Source of the DNA: Pseudomonas sp. MIACH
GTDB taxonomy: Bacteria > Pseudomonadota > Gammaproteobacteria > Pseudomonadales > Pseudomonadaceae
NCBI RefSeq assembly: GCF_001269925.1
Contig: NZ_LHVO01000017.1
Coordinates: forward strand, 1-64,000
Direction of reading: 5' to 3'
DNA length: 64,000 nucleotides
Shown here: piece after piece, positions 19,080 to 28,059 of the stretch
Layout of the letters: each line of letters starts with the position of its first letter
Numbering within the stretch: position 1 is the stretch's first letter
Translations under genes and position numbers: made by a program
Notes under the pieces: model-generated
Told to the model about the DNA's origin: nothing
The model's database searches: none
What the model saw: the letters and a program-made list of their open reading frames with translations, nothing else

Positions 19080-19111
19080 CCTGTAGGCGCTGGCAAGCCA
19101 GCGCCTACAGG
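19080..19111 (-). terminator. 15-bp perfect hairpin after apeB
   Basis: Two 15-base arms (19080-19094 and 19097-19111) are perfectly complementary with an AA loop, nine bases downstream of the apeB stop. The sequence, CCTGTAGGCGCTGGC and its complement, is a common type of Pseudomonas intergenic hairpin and probably terminates apeB transcription. Confidence 0.6.
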
Positions 19112-19119
19112 AGGTTTGA

Positions 19120-20409
19120 TCAGGGCAGGTCGTGGCTGGCGTAGAACGCGCCCAACACCTTCACCAAATGCGCCAGGTCATGGCTGCCGCACAGCTCACG
19201 GATGGAGTGCATGGCAAACGTCGGCAAACCGATGTCCACCGTACGCACGCCCAGGTGGCTGGCAGTGATCGGGCCGATGGTCGAACCGCAGCCCATGTCG
19301 CTGCGCACCACAAAGCTTTGCACCGGCACTTCCTGGGCCATGCACAGGTGGCGGAAGAACCCGGCGGTCTCGCTGTTGGTGGCGTAGCGCTGGTTACTGT
19401 TGACCTTGATCACCGGGCCGGCGTTGAGCTTGGGGCCGTGGTTGGCGTCGTGCTTGTCGGCGTAGTTGGGGTGTACGCCGTGGGCGTTGTCAGCGGAAAC
19501 CAGCAGGGATTTCTGAATGGTGCGTACGAATTCATCACCTTCCGGCAAGAGGCGACGCAGGGTCTGCTCCAGCATCGGGCCATCGGCGCCGCAGGCCGAG
19601 CAGGAACCGACTTCTTCGTGGTCGTTGCACACCAGCACGCACGTTTCGTCGGTCTCGCTGGTGAGCAGGGCTTGCAGGCCGGCGTAGCACGACAGCAGGT
19701 TATCGAGGCGCGCACCGGCGATAAAGTCGCCATTGAGGCCGATCACGGCGGCGCTCTGGGTGTCGTAGAAGCTCAACTCGTAGTCGAGCACCACGTCGGC
19801 GTTGAGCCCATGTTCGCGAGCCAGTTGCTCGGTGAGCACGGCCCGGAAGTCCACGCGTTCATCACCGGCAAATTGCGCGAGGATCGGCGGCAATTCGGTC
19901 TGGGCATTGATCGCCCAGCCCTGGTTGGCTTCACGGTTCAGGTGAATAGCCAGGTTGGGGATGATTGCGATGGGCAGCTTGAAGTCGATCAGTTGGCTTT
20001 CGACCTTGCCGTCACGACGGAAGGTGACGCGGCCGGCCAGGGACAGGTCGCGGTCGAACCACGGCGCCAGCAGCGCGCCGCCGTAGACTTCCACGCCAAG
20101 TTGCCAGAAGCCCTGGCGTTGCAGCTCTGGCTGGGGCTTGACCCGCAGGCACGGGCTGTCGGTATGGGCGCCGACCAGGCGAATCCCGCCTTGCAACGGC
20201 GAGTGGCGGCCGAGCTTGAAGGCAATGATCGAGGAATCGTTGCGGGTCACGTAGTAGCGACCGTTGGCTTCGGTGGCCCAGGTTTCGCGCTCATCGAGGC
20301 GCTGGAAACCGGCCGCTTCCAGGCGCTGGGCCAGGGCGGCAGTGGCATGAAAAGGAGTAGGGGAGGCCTTGAGGAAGTCGATCAGGCCTTGATTCAACGC
20401 TTCGCGCAT
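19120..20409 (-). CDS. apeB: M18 family aminopeptidase
   Basis: A 429-residue cytosolic metallo-aminopeptidase of the M18 family (aspartyl aminopeptidase group), the usual length. Metal and catalytic signatures include [32 protein letters not shown], and the C-terminal [11 protein letters not shown] segment with the final histidine in [11 protein letters not shown]. It removes N-terminal, preferably acidic, residues from peptides. The ATG at 20409 has GGAG upstream; longer frames lack support. It is downstream of rluA in the same direction with a hairpin between, so it may be transcribed separately. Confidence 0.92.
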   Translation of the reverse strand: MREALNQGLIDFLKASPTPFHATAALAQRLEAAGFQRLDERETWATEANGRYYVTRNDSSIIAFKLGRHSPLQGGIRLVGAHTDSPCLRVKPQPELQRQGFWQLGVEVYGGALLAPWFDRDLSLAGRVTFRRDGKVESQLIDFKLPIAIIPNLAIHLNREANQGWAINAQTELPPILAQFAGDERVDFRAVLTEQLAREHGLNADVVLDYELSFYDTQSAAVIGLNGDFIAGARLDNLLSCYAGLQALLTSETDETCVLVCNDHEEVGSCSACGADGPMLEQTLRRLLPEGDEFVRTIQKSLLVSADNAHGVHPNYADKHDANHGPKLNAGPVIKVNSNQRYATNSETAGFFRHLCMAQEVPVQSFVVRSDMGCGSTIGPITASHLGVRTVDIGLPTFAMHSIRELCGSHDLAHLVKVLGAFYASHDLP

Positions 20410-20475
20410 AAATAGCTCCAGACAGCAATGCGCGGAGTTTACCGTTCGAGGGCGAGAAGTGCACAGAACAAATGT

Positions 20476-20503
20476 GGGAGGGGGCAAGTCGAATCCCCCT
20501 CCC
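20476..20503 (-). terminator. GGGAGGGGG/CCCCCTCCC hairpin after rluA
   Basis: Nine-base arms at 20476-20484 and 20495-20503 lie between the rluA stop and the apeB start, with extra pairing of the flanking AAT/ATT. It is a member of the 'TGTGGGAGGGGG' hairpin family found throughout the window and probably acts as a terminator. Confidence 0.55.
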
Positions 20504-20514
20504 AATTTGCAGCT

Positions 20515-21150
20515 TTAGAACGGTGCAGGGCACTCAAAGCGCAAGCGCTCACCGCTTTGCGGATGAGTGAAGCTCAGCATGCTGGCGTGCAGGCACAGGC
20601 GCGGCCACGCAGCCAGGGCCTGTTCGTGGGCATACAGGCCGTCACCGAGCAACGGATGCCCGATCGACAGCATATGCACACGCAACTGGTGCGAGCGGCC
20701 GGTGATTGGCGTCAGCTCGACGCGGCACCAGTCGCCACAACGTTCCAGGACTTTCCAGAAGGTCAGCGCGTGCTTGCCGAACTCGTGATCCACCACATGG
20801 CGTGGTTTGGTCGGCGGGTCGTAGCGCAAGGGCAGGTCGATGCTGCCGCTGTCCAGTTCCGGTTGGCCCCAGGCGAGGGCGGTGTAGGCCTTTTCGGTTT
20901 CGCGGTCGTGGAACTGGCGGGACAGTTCGCGATGGGTATCGGCGTCCCGGGCCAGCAGGATGATCCCCGAGGTTTCCCAGTCCAGGCGATGGACGATGCG
21001 GGCTTCGGGGTAGCCGTTTTCCTGCAGGCGGGTGATCAGGCAATCCTTGTTGTCATCGGCGCGGCCAGGCACCGAGAGCAGCAGGGTCGGCTTGTTCACC
21101 ACCAGGACAGCGTCGTCCTGATGCAGGATATGAATAGTGGACAGCGGCAT
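20515..21150 (-). CDS. rluA: Pseudouridine synthase RluA family
   Basis: A 211-residue pseudouridine synthase. The catalytic aspartate lies in RIVHRLDWETSGIILLA, and the second conserved block is PITGRSHQLRVHM. The short length without an S4 domain fits RluA, which modifies U746 of 23S rRNA and U32 of several tRNAs. The ATG at 21150 has GAGG upstream. It lies just downstream of minE in the same direction, separated by a hairpin, an arrangement I recall from other Pseudomonas min loci. Confidence 0.87.
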   Translation of the reverse strand: MPLSTIHILHQDDAVLVVNKPTLLLSVPGRADDNKDCLITRLQENGYPEARIVHRLDWETSGIILLARDADTHRELSRQFHDRETEKAYTALAWGQPELDSGSIDLPLRYDPPTKPRHVVDHEFGKHALTFWKVLERCGDWCRVELTPITGRSHQLRVHMLSIGHPLLGDGLYAHEQALAAWPRLCLHASMLSFTHPQSGERLRFECPAPF

Positions 21151-21174
21151 TAAACAGCCTCGTAACAAACGCCA

Positions 21175-21229
21175 ACGGCGGCTCGACCACCCGGTGCCCG
21201 CAAAGGCATCAAGGTGACCGAGCCGCCGT
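21175..21229 (-). terminator. 11-bp hairpin between minE and rluA
   Basis: ACGGCGGCTCG at 21175-21185 pairs perfectly with CGAGCCGCCGT at 21219-21229 around a 33-base loop. It sits between the minE stop and the rluA start. The loop is long and no T-run follows, so termination is possible rather than certain. Confidence 0.4.
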
Positions 21230-21246
21230 GGCGGCCGCCTGTTCGA

Positions 21247-21501
21247 TCAACGATCAGGCAGGGTGATATTGAGTTCCAGAATCGAGCAGCTGCCGTCGTT
21301 TTCAAGGGCGACATGCACGTCATCGTTGCCGATATTGACGTACTTGCGGATCACCTCGACCAGTTCCTTCTGCAAGGCGGGCAGGTAATCCGGGGTACTG
21401 CGTTGGCCGCGTTCGTGCGCCACGATGATCTGTAGACGCTCTTTCGCGACCGACGCGGTGCTTGGCTTTTTGTTGGCGCGAAAGAAGTCGAGAAATTTCA
21501 T
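21247..21501 (-). CDS. minE: Cell division topological specificity factor MinE
   Basis: An 84-residue MinE. The N-terminal anti-MinCD region ([22 protein letters not shown]) and the C-terminal topological domain ([16 protein letters not shown]) are both present. MinE stimulates MinD ATPase activity and drives pole-to-pole oscillation, placing the division site at midcell. It starts three bases after the minD stop and is co-transcribed with it. Confidence 0.96.
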   Translation of the reverse strand: MKFLDFFRANKKPSTASVAKERLQIIVAHERGQRSTPDYLPALQKELVEVIRKYVNIGNDDVHVALENDGSCSILELNITLPDR

Positions 21502-21504
21502 TGT

Positions 21505-22317
21505 TTAGTTGCCTCCAAAGATACGCTCGAAGAATCCCTTCTTCTTAACATCGAGGAAGCGATGTTCCACGGTCTTGCCCAGCAAGCGATCAACTGCATC
21601 GCTGTACGCCTGGCCGGCGTCGCTTTGGTCGTCAAGAATCACCGGGACGCCCTGGTTGGAAGCCTTCAGTACCGCCTGGGATTCCGGGATCACGCCCAGC
21701 AGGGTCACTGCGAGGATGTCCTTGACGTCTTCAACACCGAGCATTTCGCCGTTGCTGACGCGCTCAGGGTTGTAGCGGGTGAGCAGCAGGTGTTCCTTGA
21801 TCGGGTCTTCACCTTTCTCGGCGCGCTGGGACTTGCTGGCCAACAGGCCGAGCATGCGGTCCGAGTCGCGTACCGACGAGACTTCCGGGTTGGTCACGAC
21901 GATGGCTTCATCGGCGAAGTACATCGCCAGGTGAGCACCGGTTTCGATCCCGGCCGGAGAGTCGCACACCACGAATTCGAAGGTTTCCTTCAGCTCGGCG
22001 AGGACTTTGCCTACGCCTTCTTTGGTCAGCGCGTCTTTGTCTCGGGTCTGGCTGGCGGCCAGTACGTACAGGTTTTCAAGGCGCTTGTCCTTGATCAGGG
22101 CCTGTTGCAGGTTGGCTTCGCCGTTCACCACGTTGACGAAGTCGTACACCACGCGGCGTTCGCAGCCCATGATCAGGTCGAGGTTACGCAAACCGACGTC
22201 GAAGTCGACGATGACTGTCTTGTGGCCGCGCAGAGCGAGGCCGGTACCGATAGCGGCGCTGGTGGTGGTCTTACCCACACCACCCTTGCCGGATGTAACC
22301 ACGAGAATCTTGGCCAA
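21505..22317 (-). CDS. minD: Septum site-determining ATPase MinD
   Basis: A 270-residue ParA/MinD ATPase. The deviant Walker A motif SGKGGVGKTT is at the N-terminus, switch and Walker B residues lie around VIVDFDVGLRNLD and VVCDSPAGIE, and the C-terminus is an amphipathic membrane-targeting helix (KKKGFFERIFGG). ATP-bound MinD recruits MinC to the membrane and is released by MinE. It is the middle gene of minC-minD-minE, with about 200 bases separating it from minC. Confidence 0.97.
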   Translation of the reverse strand: MAKILVVTSGKGGVGKTTTSAAIGTGLALRGHKTVIVDFDVGLRNLDLIMGCERRVVYDFVNVVNGEANLQQALIKDKRLENLYVLAASQTRDKDALTKEGVGKVLAELKETFEFVVCDSPAGIETGAHLAMYFADEAIVVTNPEVSSVRDSDRMLGLLASKSQRAEKGEDPIKEHLLLTRYNPERVSNGEMLGVEDVKDILAVTLLGVIPESQAVLKASNQGVPVILDDQSDAGQAYSDAVDRLLGKTVEHRFLDVKKKGFFERIFGGN

Positions 22318-22519
22318 GGTGTTTCACCCCTAAGGAAAAAGGACCTTTATAGTCCCTGAAAAACATCTCTTGGAACTCGCCGCAGGCGGACAGCCCTTGT
22401 AGGAAAAAGATGGGGTCTCCCTAAGGAAAACGCTAACTTCCAACTTTTCCTACGCAAGTCTTGCCAGTTTCGCTTTGCTATCAGAGTCTAGAGATGCTTG
22501 GAAAATGCGGCAGTATCCG

Positions 22520-23257
22520 TTAAAGACGGATGATGTTCAACACATCGCCCGACAGGCTGACCTGCACCCCGGCTCCCCACAGCGGATCCCGGCGCAAATC
22601 TTCTGAAACCTTGTACTGGCCTGCGATGGACACTAGTTCAGCGGTCAACTGCTGGCAAAAAATACGCGCCTTGGTATCACCCTTGATGCCGGCGAGGGCG
22701 CGTCCGCGCATCGGGCCGTATACATGGATATTGCCATCAGCAAGAAGTTCCGCGCCGGGACTGACCGAGGAGATCACCACAAGGTCGCCGCCCTGGGCGT
22801 AAATCTGCTGTCCGCCGCGTACGGGCGTGGTGATGATCTTTGTAGGCTTGATCGTCGGTTCCGCGGGTTTTTCCGGTTTTTTCTTCACTTCGCCGACCAA
22901 AGGTTCCAATGGGCGCTCACGCGCGCCGGACGGCGGCAGTACTGGCAGTTCAATGGCGATGGCGGCGGCGATGTCTTCGATACGGCTGGCACGAATCGCC
23001 AGGGTACGCAGTCCGTGGGAGCGGCATACGCGCATCAGCCCGGGCAGGTCGATGCTGCCCTGGCCGGCCGGCAGTTTGTCCAGGGCCAGCACCAGCGGGG
23101 CGTTGTTGAAGAAGTTCGGCGCCAGGGCGACCTTGGCAGCGAGCTGGCGATCCAGGGCGTCGAGGTCGTTGCGGGCCAGTTCCAGCACGGTAATGGCGAG
23201 CATGCTGCCTTTCAGCTGGAACACGGGATCTTGGTCTAGCGGTTCGGTTTGGCTCAT
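22520..23257 (-). CDS. minC: Septum formation inhibitor MinC
   Basis: A 245-residue FtsZ assembly inhibitor. The N-terminal domain (about 1-110) contacts FtsZ, a proline/lysine-rich linker follows ([12 protein letters not shown]), and the C-terminal beta-helix domain ([17 protein letters not shown]) dimerises and binds MinD. I use the ATG at 23257; an in-frame alternative at 23281 extends it by eight residues. It diverges from lpxL. The 200 bases down to minD have no gene and no structure I can name. Confidence 0.95.
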   Translation of the reverse strand: MSQTEPLDQDPVFQLKGSMLAITVLELARNDLDALDRQLAAKVALAPNFFNNAPLVLALDKLPAGQGSIDLPGLMRVCRSHGLRTLAIRASRIEDIAAAIAIELPVLPPSGARERPLEPLVGEVKKKPEKPAEPTIKPTKIITTPVRGGQQIYAQGGDLVVISSVSPGAELLADGNIHVYGPMRGRALAGIKGDTKARIFCQQLTAELVSIAGQYKVSEDLRRDPLWGAGVQVSLSGDVLNIIRL

Positions 23258-23376
23258 GGTCGGCAAAAAGCGGCTTGTCACGAAAAGTGTCGAGACTTAT
23301 AACGAGAACACTCACTGGCCGCAAGCCGAGTCGAACCGTTGTAGAATGCGCGGCCCTGTCTTTCCCGGAATCTGTA

Positions 23377-24312
23377 ATGGATCGCCCGCGTTTTCGAGCT
23401 GTATTTTTTCACCCGCGCTTTTGGCTGTTATGGCTGGGACTCGGCCTGCTGTGGCTGGTCACCCAACTGCCGTACCGCGCGCTGCTGACCATTGGTCGGC
23501 TGCTGGGCGCCGGCATGTACCGTGTGGCCGGCGAACGTCGCCGCATCGCCGCACGCAACCTGGAACTGTGCTTCCCGGAAAAATCCGCCAAAGAGCGCAA
23601 ACAGCTGCTCAAGGAGAACTTCGCGTCCACTGGCATCGCCTTCTTTGAAATGGCCATGAGCTGGTGGTGGTCGCGCCAGCGCCTGGCGCGCCTGGCCCAT
23701 GTCGAAGGCCTGCAGCACCTCAAACAGGCCCAGTTGGATGGCAAGGGCGTGATCCTCATGGCCCTGCACTTCACCACCCTGGAAATCGGCGCGGCGCTGC
23801 TGGGCCAGAAGCACACCATTGATGGCATGTACCGCGAGCACGGCAACCCGCTGTTTGATTTTATCCAGCGCCGTGGCCGCGAGCGGCACAACCTCGATTC
23901 CCTGGCGGTCGAGCGCGAGGACGTGCGCGGCATGCTCAAGCTGCTGCGTGCCGGCCGCGCGATCTGGTACGCGCCGGACCAGGACTACGGCGCCAAGCAA
24001 AGCATCTTCGTGCCGCTGTTCGGCATCCAGGCCGCCACCGTGCCCGCCACCAGCAAGTTCGCCAAGCTGGGCAAGGCGCTGGTGGTGCCGTTCACCCAGG
24101 AGCGCCTGGCGGACGGCAGCGGTTACCGCCTGGTGATCCACCCGCCGTTGACCGACTTCCCCGGCGAAAGCGATGAGGTGGACTGCCTGCGCATCAACCA
24201 ATGGGTCGAAGCCTCGGTGCGTGAGTGCCCCGAGCAATACCTATGGACCCACCGCCGCTTCAAGAGCCGGCCACCGGGTGAGCCCAAACTGTACGAAAAA
24301 CGCCGTCGCTAA
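23377..24312 (+). CDS. Lipid A lauroyl-type acyltransferase (LpxL/HtrB family)
   Basis: A 311-residue late acyltransferase of lipid A assembly, anchored by one N-terminal membrane helix (about 10-30). The HX4E catalytic motif is visible in ALHFTTLEIG, and downstream blocks YREHGNPLFD and YAPDQDYG are typical of LpxL/LpxM proteins. It transfers a secondary acyl chain from acyl-ACP to Kdo-lipid A at the inner face of the inner membrane. The ATG at 23377 follows GGAA. It is divergent from minC, and the patatin gene follows by 30 bases, probably in the same transcript. Whether it is the LpxL1 or LpxL2 type is not clear. Confidence 0.88.
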   Translation: MDRPRFRAVFFHPRFWLLWLGLGLLWLVTQLPYRALLTIGRLLGAGMYRVAGERRRIAARNLELCFPEKSAKERKQLLKENFASTGIAFFEMAMSWWWSRQRLARLAHVEGLQHLKQAQLDGKGVILMALHFTTLEIGAALLGQKHTIDGMYREHGNPLFDFIQRRGRERHNLDSLAVEREDVRGMLKLLRAGRAIWYAPDQDYGAKQSIFVPLFGIQAATVPATSKFAKLGKALVVPFTQERLADGSGYRLVIHPPLTDFPGESDEVDCLRINQWVEASVRECPEQYLWTHRRFKSRPPGEPKLYEKRRR

Positions 24313-24342
24313 AACCGACTTTTCCCCACACGGAGTGATGCA

Positions 24343-25473
24343 ATGCGCCCAGCTGAACCGGTTACAGGCTTGATTCTTTCCGGCGGCGGGGCGCGAGCGG
24401 CGTATCAGGTGGGCGTATTGGCGGCGATTGCCGAGCTGTTGCCGCCGGGGGCGCCGAATCCTTTTCCGGTGATCGTCGGCACCTCGGCCGGCGCGATCAA
24501 TGCCGTGAGCCTGGCCAGTGGTGCGATGGATTTCACGGCGGCCATCCAGCGCCTGACCGCATTCTGGCAGGGCTTTCGCAGTCACCTGGTATTGCGCAGC
24601 GATTGGCCGGGGGTGGTGCGCCAGGCGAGTCGCTTCTTCACCCATAGCTTGTTGGGCCTGGGCAGGCAGTTGCCGGTGGCGCTGCTCAACAGTTCGCCGC
24701 TGCGTGAGTTGTTGCAGGACAAGCTGCATTTAGCGGGGATCGACGACGCCATCCGCCAAAAGCATCTGCATGCGGTGGCCGTCACGGCCTTCGGCTATGA
24801 GTCCGGGCAAGCGGTGACCTTCTATCAAGGTGGCGGCACCATCGATGCATGGTTGCGCCATCGGCGTATCGGCGTGCCGACGCAACTGACGGTTGAGCAC
24901 CTGTTGGCCAGTTCGGCGATCCCCTTGCTGTTCGCCCCGGTGAAGCTCGACCAGGAATATTTCGGCGACGGCGCGGTGCGCCAATCCGCTCCCATCAGCC
25001 CGGCGCTGCACCTGGGGGCGACCCGCGTGCTGGTGGTCGGCGTCAGCGGCAACCCACGGGGCAATGAGCCGTCGGCGCAACGCACCTACACCGGCCAGGA
25101 ACCGACGCTGGCACAGATCGGTGGGCATATGCTCAACAGCACGTTCATTGACAGCCTGGAAAGTGATATCGAGCTGTTGGAGCGCTTGAATCAGTTCAGT
25201 CATGTCGCGCCTGGGCTGGCGTCGGTGGACGTGCTGGTGATTGCGCCCAGCCAGCCGATCGACGAAATCGCGGCGCGCCATCGGCAGGAATTACCGGCGG
25301 CGTTGCGCTTGTTCTTGCGTGGGCCGGGGGCGACCAAGACGAGCGGGGCGGGGGTGCTGAGTTACTTGCTGTTCGAGGCGGGGTATTGCAGCGAGTTGAT
25401 TGAGTTGGGCCGCAAGGATGCGCTGGCCAAGCGTGAAGAGATCATGCGGTTCCTGTGCCTGCCGCCTATCTGA
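24343..25473 (+). CDS. Patatin-like phospholipase
   Basis: A 376-residue patatin-family hydrolase. The oxyanion-hole motif GGGARAAYQVG, the nucleophilic serine in IVGTSAGAINAV and the catalytic aspartate in YFGDGAVRQ form the Ser-Asp dyad. It should cleave acyl groups from phospholipids or related lipids. No signal peptide is visible, so it is probably cytosolic or membrane-associated. It is 30 bases downstream of the lipid A acyltransferase and ends just before a long hairpin. Confidence 0.88.
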   Translation: MRPAEPVTGLILSGGGARAAYQVGVLAAIAELLPPGAPNPFPVIVGTSAGAINAVSLASGAMDFTAAIQRLTAFWQGFRSHLVLRSDWPGVVRQASRFFTHSLLGLGRQLPVALLNSSPLRELLQDKLHLAGIDDAIRQKHLHAVAVTAFGYESGQAVTFYQGGGTIDAWLRHRRIGVPTQLTVEHLLASSAIPLLFAPVKLDQEYFGDGAVRQSAPISPALHLGATRVLVVGVSGNPRGNEPSAQRTYTGQEPTLAQIGGHMLNSTFIDSLESDIELLERLNQFSHVAPGLASVDVLVIAPSQPIDEIAARHRQELPAALRLFLRGPGATKTSGAGVLSYLLFEAGYCSELIELGRKDALAKREEIMRFLCLPPI

Positions 25474-25566
25474 ATGTGGGAGGGGGCTTGCTCCCGATAG
25501 CAGTGTGTCAGTCAACAAATAGAGTGACTGACACTTCGCTATCGGGAGCAAGCCCCCTCCCACATT
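25473..25566. terminator. 29-bp perfect inverted repeat with nested hairpin
   Basis: Arms 25473-25501 and 25538-25566 are perfectly complementary over 29 bases and include the 'TGTGGGAGGGGGCTTGCTCCCG' intergenic element common in fluorescent pseudomonads. The spacer folds again (AGTGTGTCAGTCA with TGACTGACACT). It separates the convergent patatin and Tsx-like genes and probably terminates both. Confidence 0.7.
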
Positions 25567-25582
25567 TGTCTTGCAGTGGCTT

Positions 25583-26368
25583 TTAGAAGTGATACTTGAC
25601 CAGGAAGCTCGCCGTGTCCTGGGTCGTCTTGAACGCGCCGGAGTCTTCGATCCCGTACTTGTTCTTCCAGTAGTCGTATTCAAAACCCACATACAGCTGC
25701 TTGTCGCCCCAATGCAGCGCCTTGCCCAAGTCGTATTTGACCTGCGGGTTGAAGTGCAGGTTGGCGTGGTAAGTGCCACGGGCGTTCTTGTCGTTGTCCA
25801 CTACCCAATCCATAAAGCCGTCGATCAGGATGTCGGAGTTGCCCACGGGAAGGGTGTACGCCCACACCGGAGTGATCTGCCAGACGCCATCACCCGGGCG
25901 ATTGCCTTCGGTCTGGCGCTGGTAGAAGTTCAGCTGGAAGTAGTCAAAGCCAGGGACGTTCAGGTCAAAGCCCGGGCCCAGCAGGTACGACTCGTTATCG
26001 CCTTCGCCAAACTCATACGTGAAGGCCAGCAATACGTCCTTGATCGGGCCGAAGGACAGGTCCTGGTCGAAAATCTTACCGAACGACAGTCGCGGGCTGA
26101 TCTCACCGTAATACGTGTTTGGGCCGACGTTGCCGTCTTCCTTGCCGTTGTAAAAGATGCGGTCGACGAAGACGAAGTTGTCGCCGTACTTCCAGGCATC
26201 GGCATGTTCGAACGTGACGGTTTGCTGGATCTGTGGGTTGACGGTAAAGCTCTTGCCCCACAGATACGTCAGGCTGTTGTTCTGCCACTGCAACAAGTCA
26301 CCCGCCACGGCCTGGCCGCCAGCCAGCAGGGATCCCGCCAGCATCAGGCCTTTGAACATAGGTTTCAT
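25583..26368 (-). CDS. Tsx/OmpK-like outer-membrane nucleoside channel
   Basis: A 261-residue outer-membrane barrel protein. It has a signal peptide (LMLAGSLLAGGQAVA, cleaved before GDLLQW), alternating aromatic beta strands such as NNSLTYLWGKSF and GDNFVFVDRIF, and a terminal phenylalanine (SFLVKYHF) typical of barrels. It resembles the Tsx/OmpK nucleoside-specific channel family. It is the last gene of the urate block in the same direction, after the permease, so it probably admits purines or nucleosides across the outer membrane. The substrate is inferred from context. Confidence 0.8.
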   Translation of the reverse strand: MKPMFKGLMLAGSLLAGGQAVAGDLLQWQNNSLTYLWGKSFTVNPQIQQTVTFEHADAWKYGDNFVFVDRIFYNGKEDGNVGPNTYYGEISPRLSFGKIFDQDLSFGPIKDVLLAFTYEFGEGDNESYLLGPGFDLNVPGFDYFQLNFYQRQTEGNRPGDGVWQITPVWAYTLPVGNSDILIDGFMDWVVDNDKNARGTYHANLHFNPQVKYDLGKALHWGDKQLYVGFEYDYWKNKYGIEDSGAFKTTQDTASFLVKYHF

Positions 26369-26596
26369 TCGGTTGCTCCCGAGTTAAAGTTTTATGGTTT
26401 TTCTAAGTAGGCGCTCTGGTATGGCGCCTTTGGGTTATTGCAAAAGTGGTCTAAATGGTCAGCTTTATTGCTACAGCAAGAGCCGCGCCAAGGCGGTAAA
26501 GAACCGTCGATTCAAGCGGGCGCGGAGAATACTGGCTCCCACGTCAGGGCTCAAGTGCGCCGTTACAGCGCGCACAGGGCGACAATGGGGCATGCG

Positions 26597-27946
26597 TCAG
26601 GTGTGGGCGGGGTCGACTGCGGGGCGTTCAGCGCCGCCAAGAATGTTGAACAGGATATTCAGCGACAGCGCACTGAGGGTGGCCATGGCGATGCCGCTGT
26701 GGGTGATCGGGCTCATCCACAGTGGCAACTGTGCGAAGAACTCCGGGCGCACCACGGGAATCAGGCCCATGCCGATGCTCACCGCCACCAGCAACTGGTT
26801 GCGACGATCAGCGATGTCGGCCTCCTGGAGGATCTTGATGCCGGTGGCCGCCACCATGCCGAACATGGCAATCGCCGCTCCGCCGAGCACCGCCGGGGGA
26901 ATCGACGCCACCAGATACGCGGCCTTGGGCAACAGGCTGAGCACAATCAGAAAGGCGCCCGCCATGATCGTCACCGAGCGGCAACGCACGCCGGTCATTT
27001 GCACCAGGCCGATATTCTGCGCGAAGGAAGAGTGGGTGAAGGTGTTGAAGAAGCCGGCGAAGAACGACGCGCCGGCATCACACAGCAGGCCACGGCGCAG
27101 CATCTTCGGCGTGACCTCCTGATCAGTGATCTTGCCCAGCGCAAGGAACATCCCGGTGGATTCGACAAAGATGATCACCACCACCAGGCACATCGACAGG
27201 ATCGGCGCCAACTCGAATTTGGGCATGCCGAAATGCAGTGGCGTCACCACTTGCACCCACGGCGCCTGCGCCAGGCCGCTGAGGTCGACCATGCCGAGGA
27301 TGCCGCACAAGGCGTAACCCAGGCCCATGCCGATCAGCACCGAGATATTCACCCAGAAACCGCGCATGAAGCGGTTGATCAGCAGGATGGTGGCCAGTAC
27401 CAGGGCGGCAATTGCCAGGTAAATCGGTGAGCCGAAGGTGGCCGCCGCGCTGCCGCCACCGGCCCAATTCACGGCCACCGGAAACAGCGACAGGCCAATC
27501 GCGGTGATCACCGTGCCGGTTACCAGCGGCGGAAAGAAACGCACGACCTTGGACATGAACGGCGCGATCAGCATGCCGAAGAACCCCGCGGCAATGGTGG
27601 CGCCGAAGATCCCCTGCAGGCCGATACCGGGCATGCCGGCCATGGCGACCATGCTGCCGACGGCGGCGAAACTGGCGCCCATCATCACCGGCATACGGAT
27701 GCCCACCGGGCCGATGCCGAACGACTGCACCAGGGTGGCGATGCCGGCTACCAGCAGGTCGGCGTTGATCAGAAAGGCGATTTCTTCACGGCTCAGGCCG
27801 GCGGCCTGGCCAATGATCAGAGGTACGGCGACGGCGCCGCCGTACATCAGCAAGACGTGTTGCAGGCCTACCAGAATCAGTTGCAAGAGGGGCAGCCGCA
27901 CCATGGCGGGCGCGGCAGGAATCTGCGGTTCGACTAACTCGGTCAT
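26597..27946 (-). CDS. NCS2 family urate/xanthine permease
   Basis: A 449-residue NCS2 (nucleobase:cation symporter-2) permease with about 12-14 membrane segments. Typical elements are GLQHVLLMYGGAVAVPLIIG in TM1, the substrate-site segment FVESTGMFLALGKITDQ in TM8, and the TM10 region with NTFTHSSFAQNIGLVQMTGV. This sequence resembles the uric acid/xanthine branch (UacT/PucJ type) more than uracil permeases. The ATG at 27946 has GAGG upstream. It lies between puuD and the Tsx-like porin, so it is most likely the urate importer of the pathway. Confidence 0.87.
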   Translation of the reverse strand: MTELVEPQIPAAPAMVRLPLLQLILVGLQHVLLMYGGAVAVPLIIGQAAGLSREEIAFLINADLLVAGIATLVQSFGIGPVGIRMPVMMGASFAAVGSMVAMAGMPGIGLQGIFGATIAAGFFGMLIAPFMSKVVRFFPPLVTGTVITAIGLSLFPVAVNWAGGGSAAATFGSPIYLAIAALVLATILLINRFMRGFWVNISVLIGMGLGYALCGILGMVDLSGLAQAPWVQVVTPLHFGMPKFELAPILSMCLVVVIIFVESTGMFLALGKITDQEVTPKMLRRGLLCDAGASFFAGFFNTFTHSSFAQNIGLVQMTGVRCRSVTIMAGAFLIVLSLLPKAAYLVASIPPAVLGGAAIAMFGMVAATGIKILQEADIADRRNQLLVAVSIGMGLIPVVRPEFFAQLPLWMSPITHSGIAMATLSALSLNILFNILGGAERPAVDPAHT

Positions 27947-28013
27947 GCAACACCTCGGATCTTTTTTATTGTTGTGTTGTGTGGAACGCAATCTCTAAAT
28001 CACTGCAGTCCCC

Positions 28014-28040
28014 TGTGGGAGGGGGGCTTGCCCTCCCACA
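28014..28040 (-). terminator. TGTGGGAGGG hairpin after puuD
   Basis: TGTGGGAGGG at 28014-28023 pairs with CCCTCCCACA at 28031-28040, 20 bases after the puuD stop and before the permease gene. It is the same hairpin family as at 20476 and 25473 and probably attenuates read-through from puuD into the permease gene. Confidence 0.55.
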
Positions 28041-28059
28041 TTGGAACTATGTGAATCTG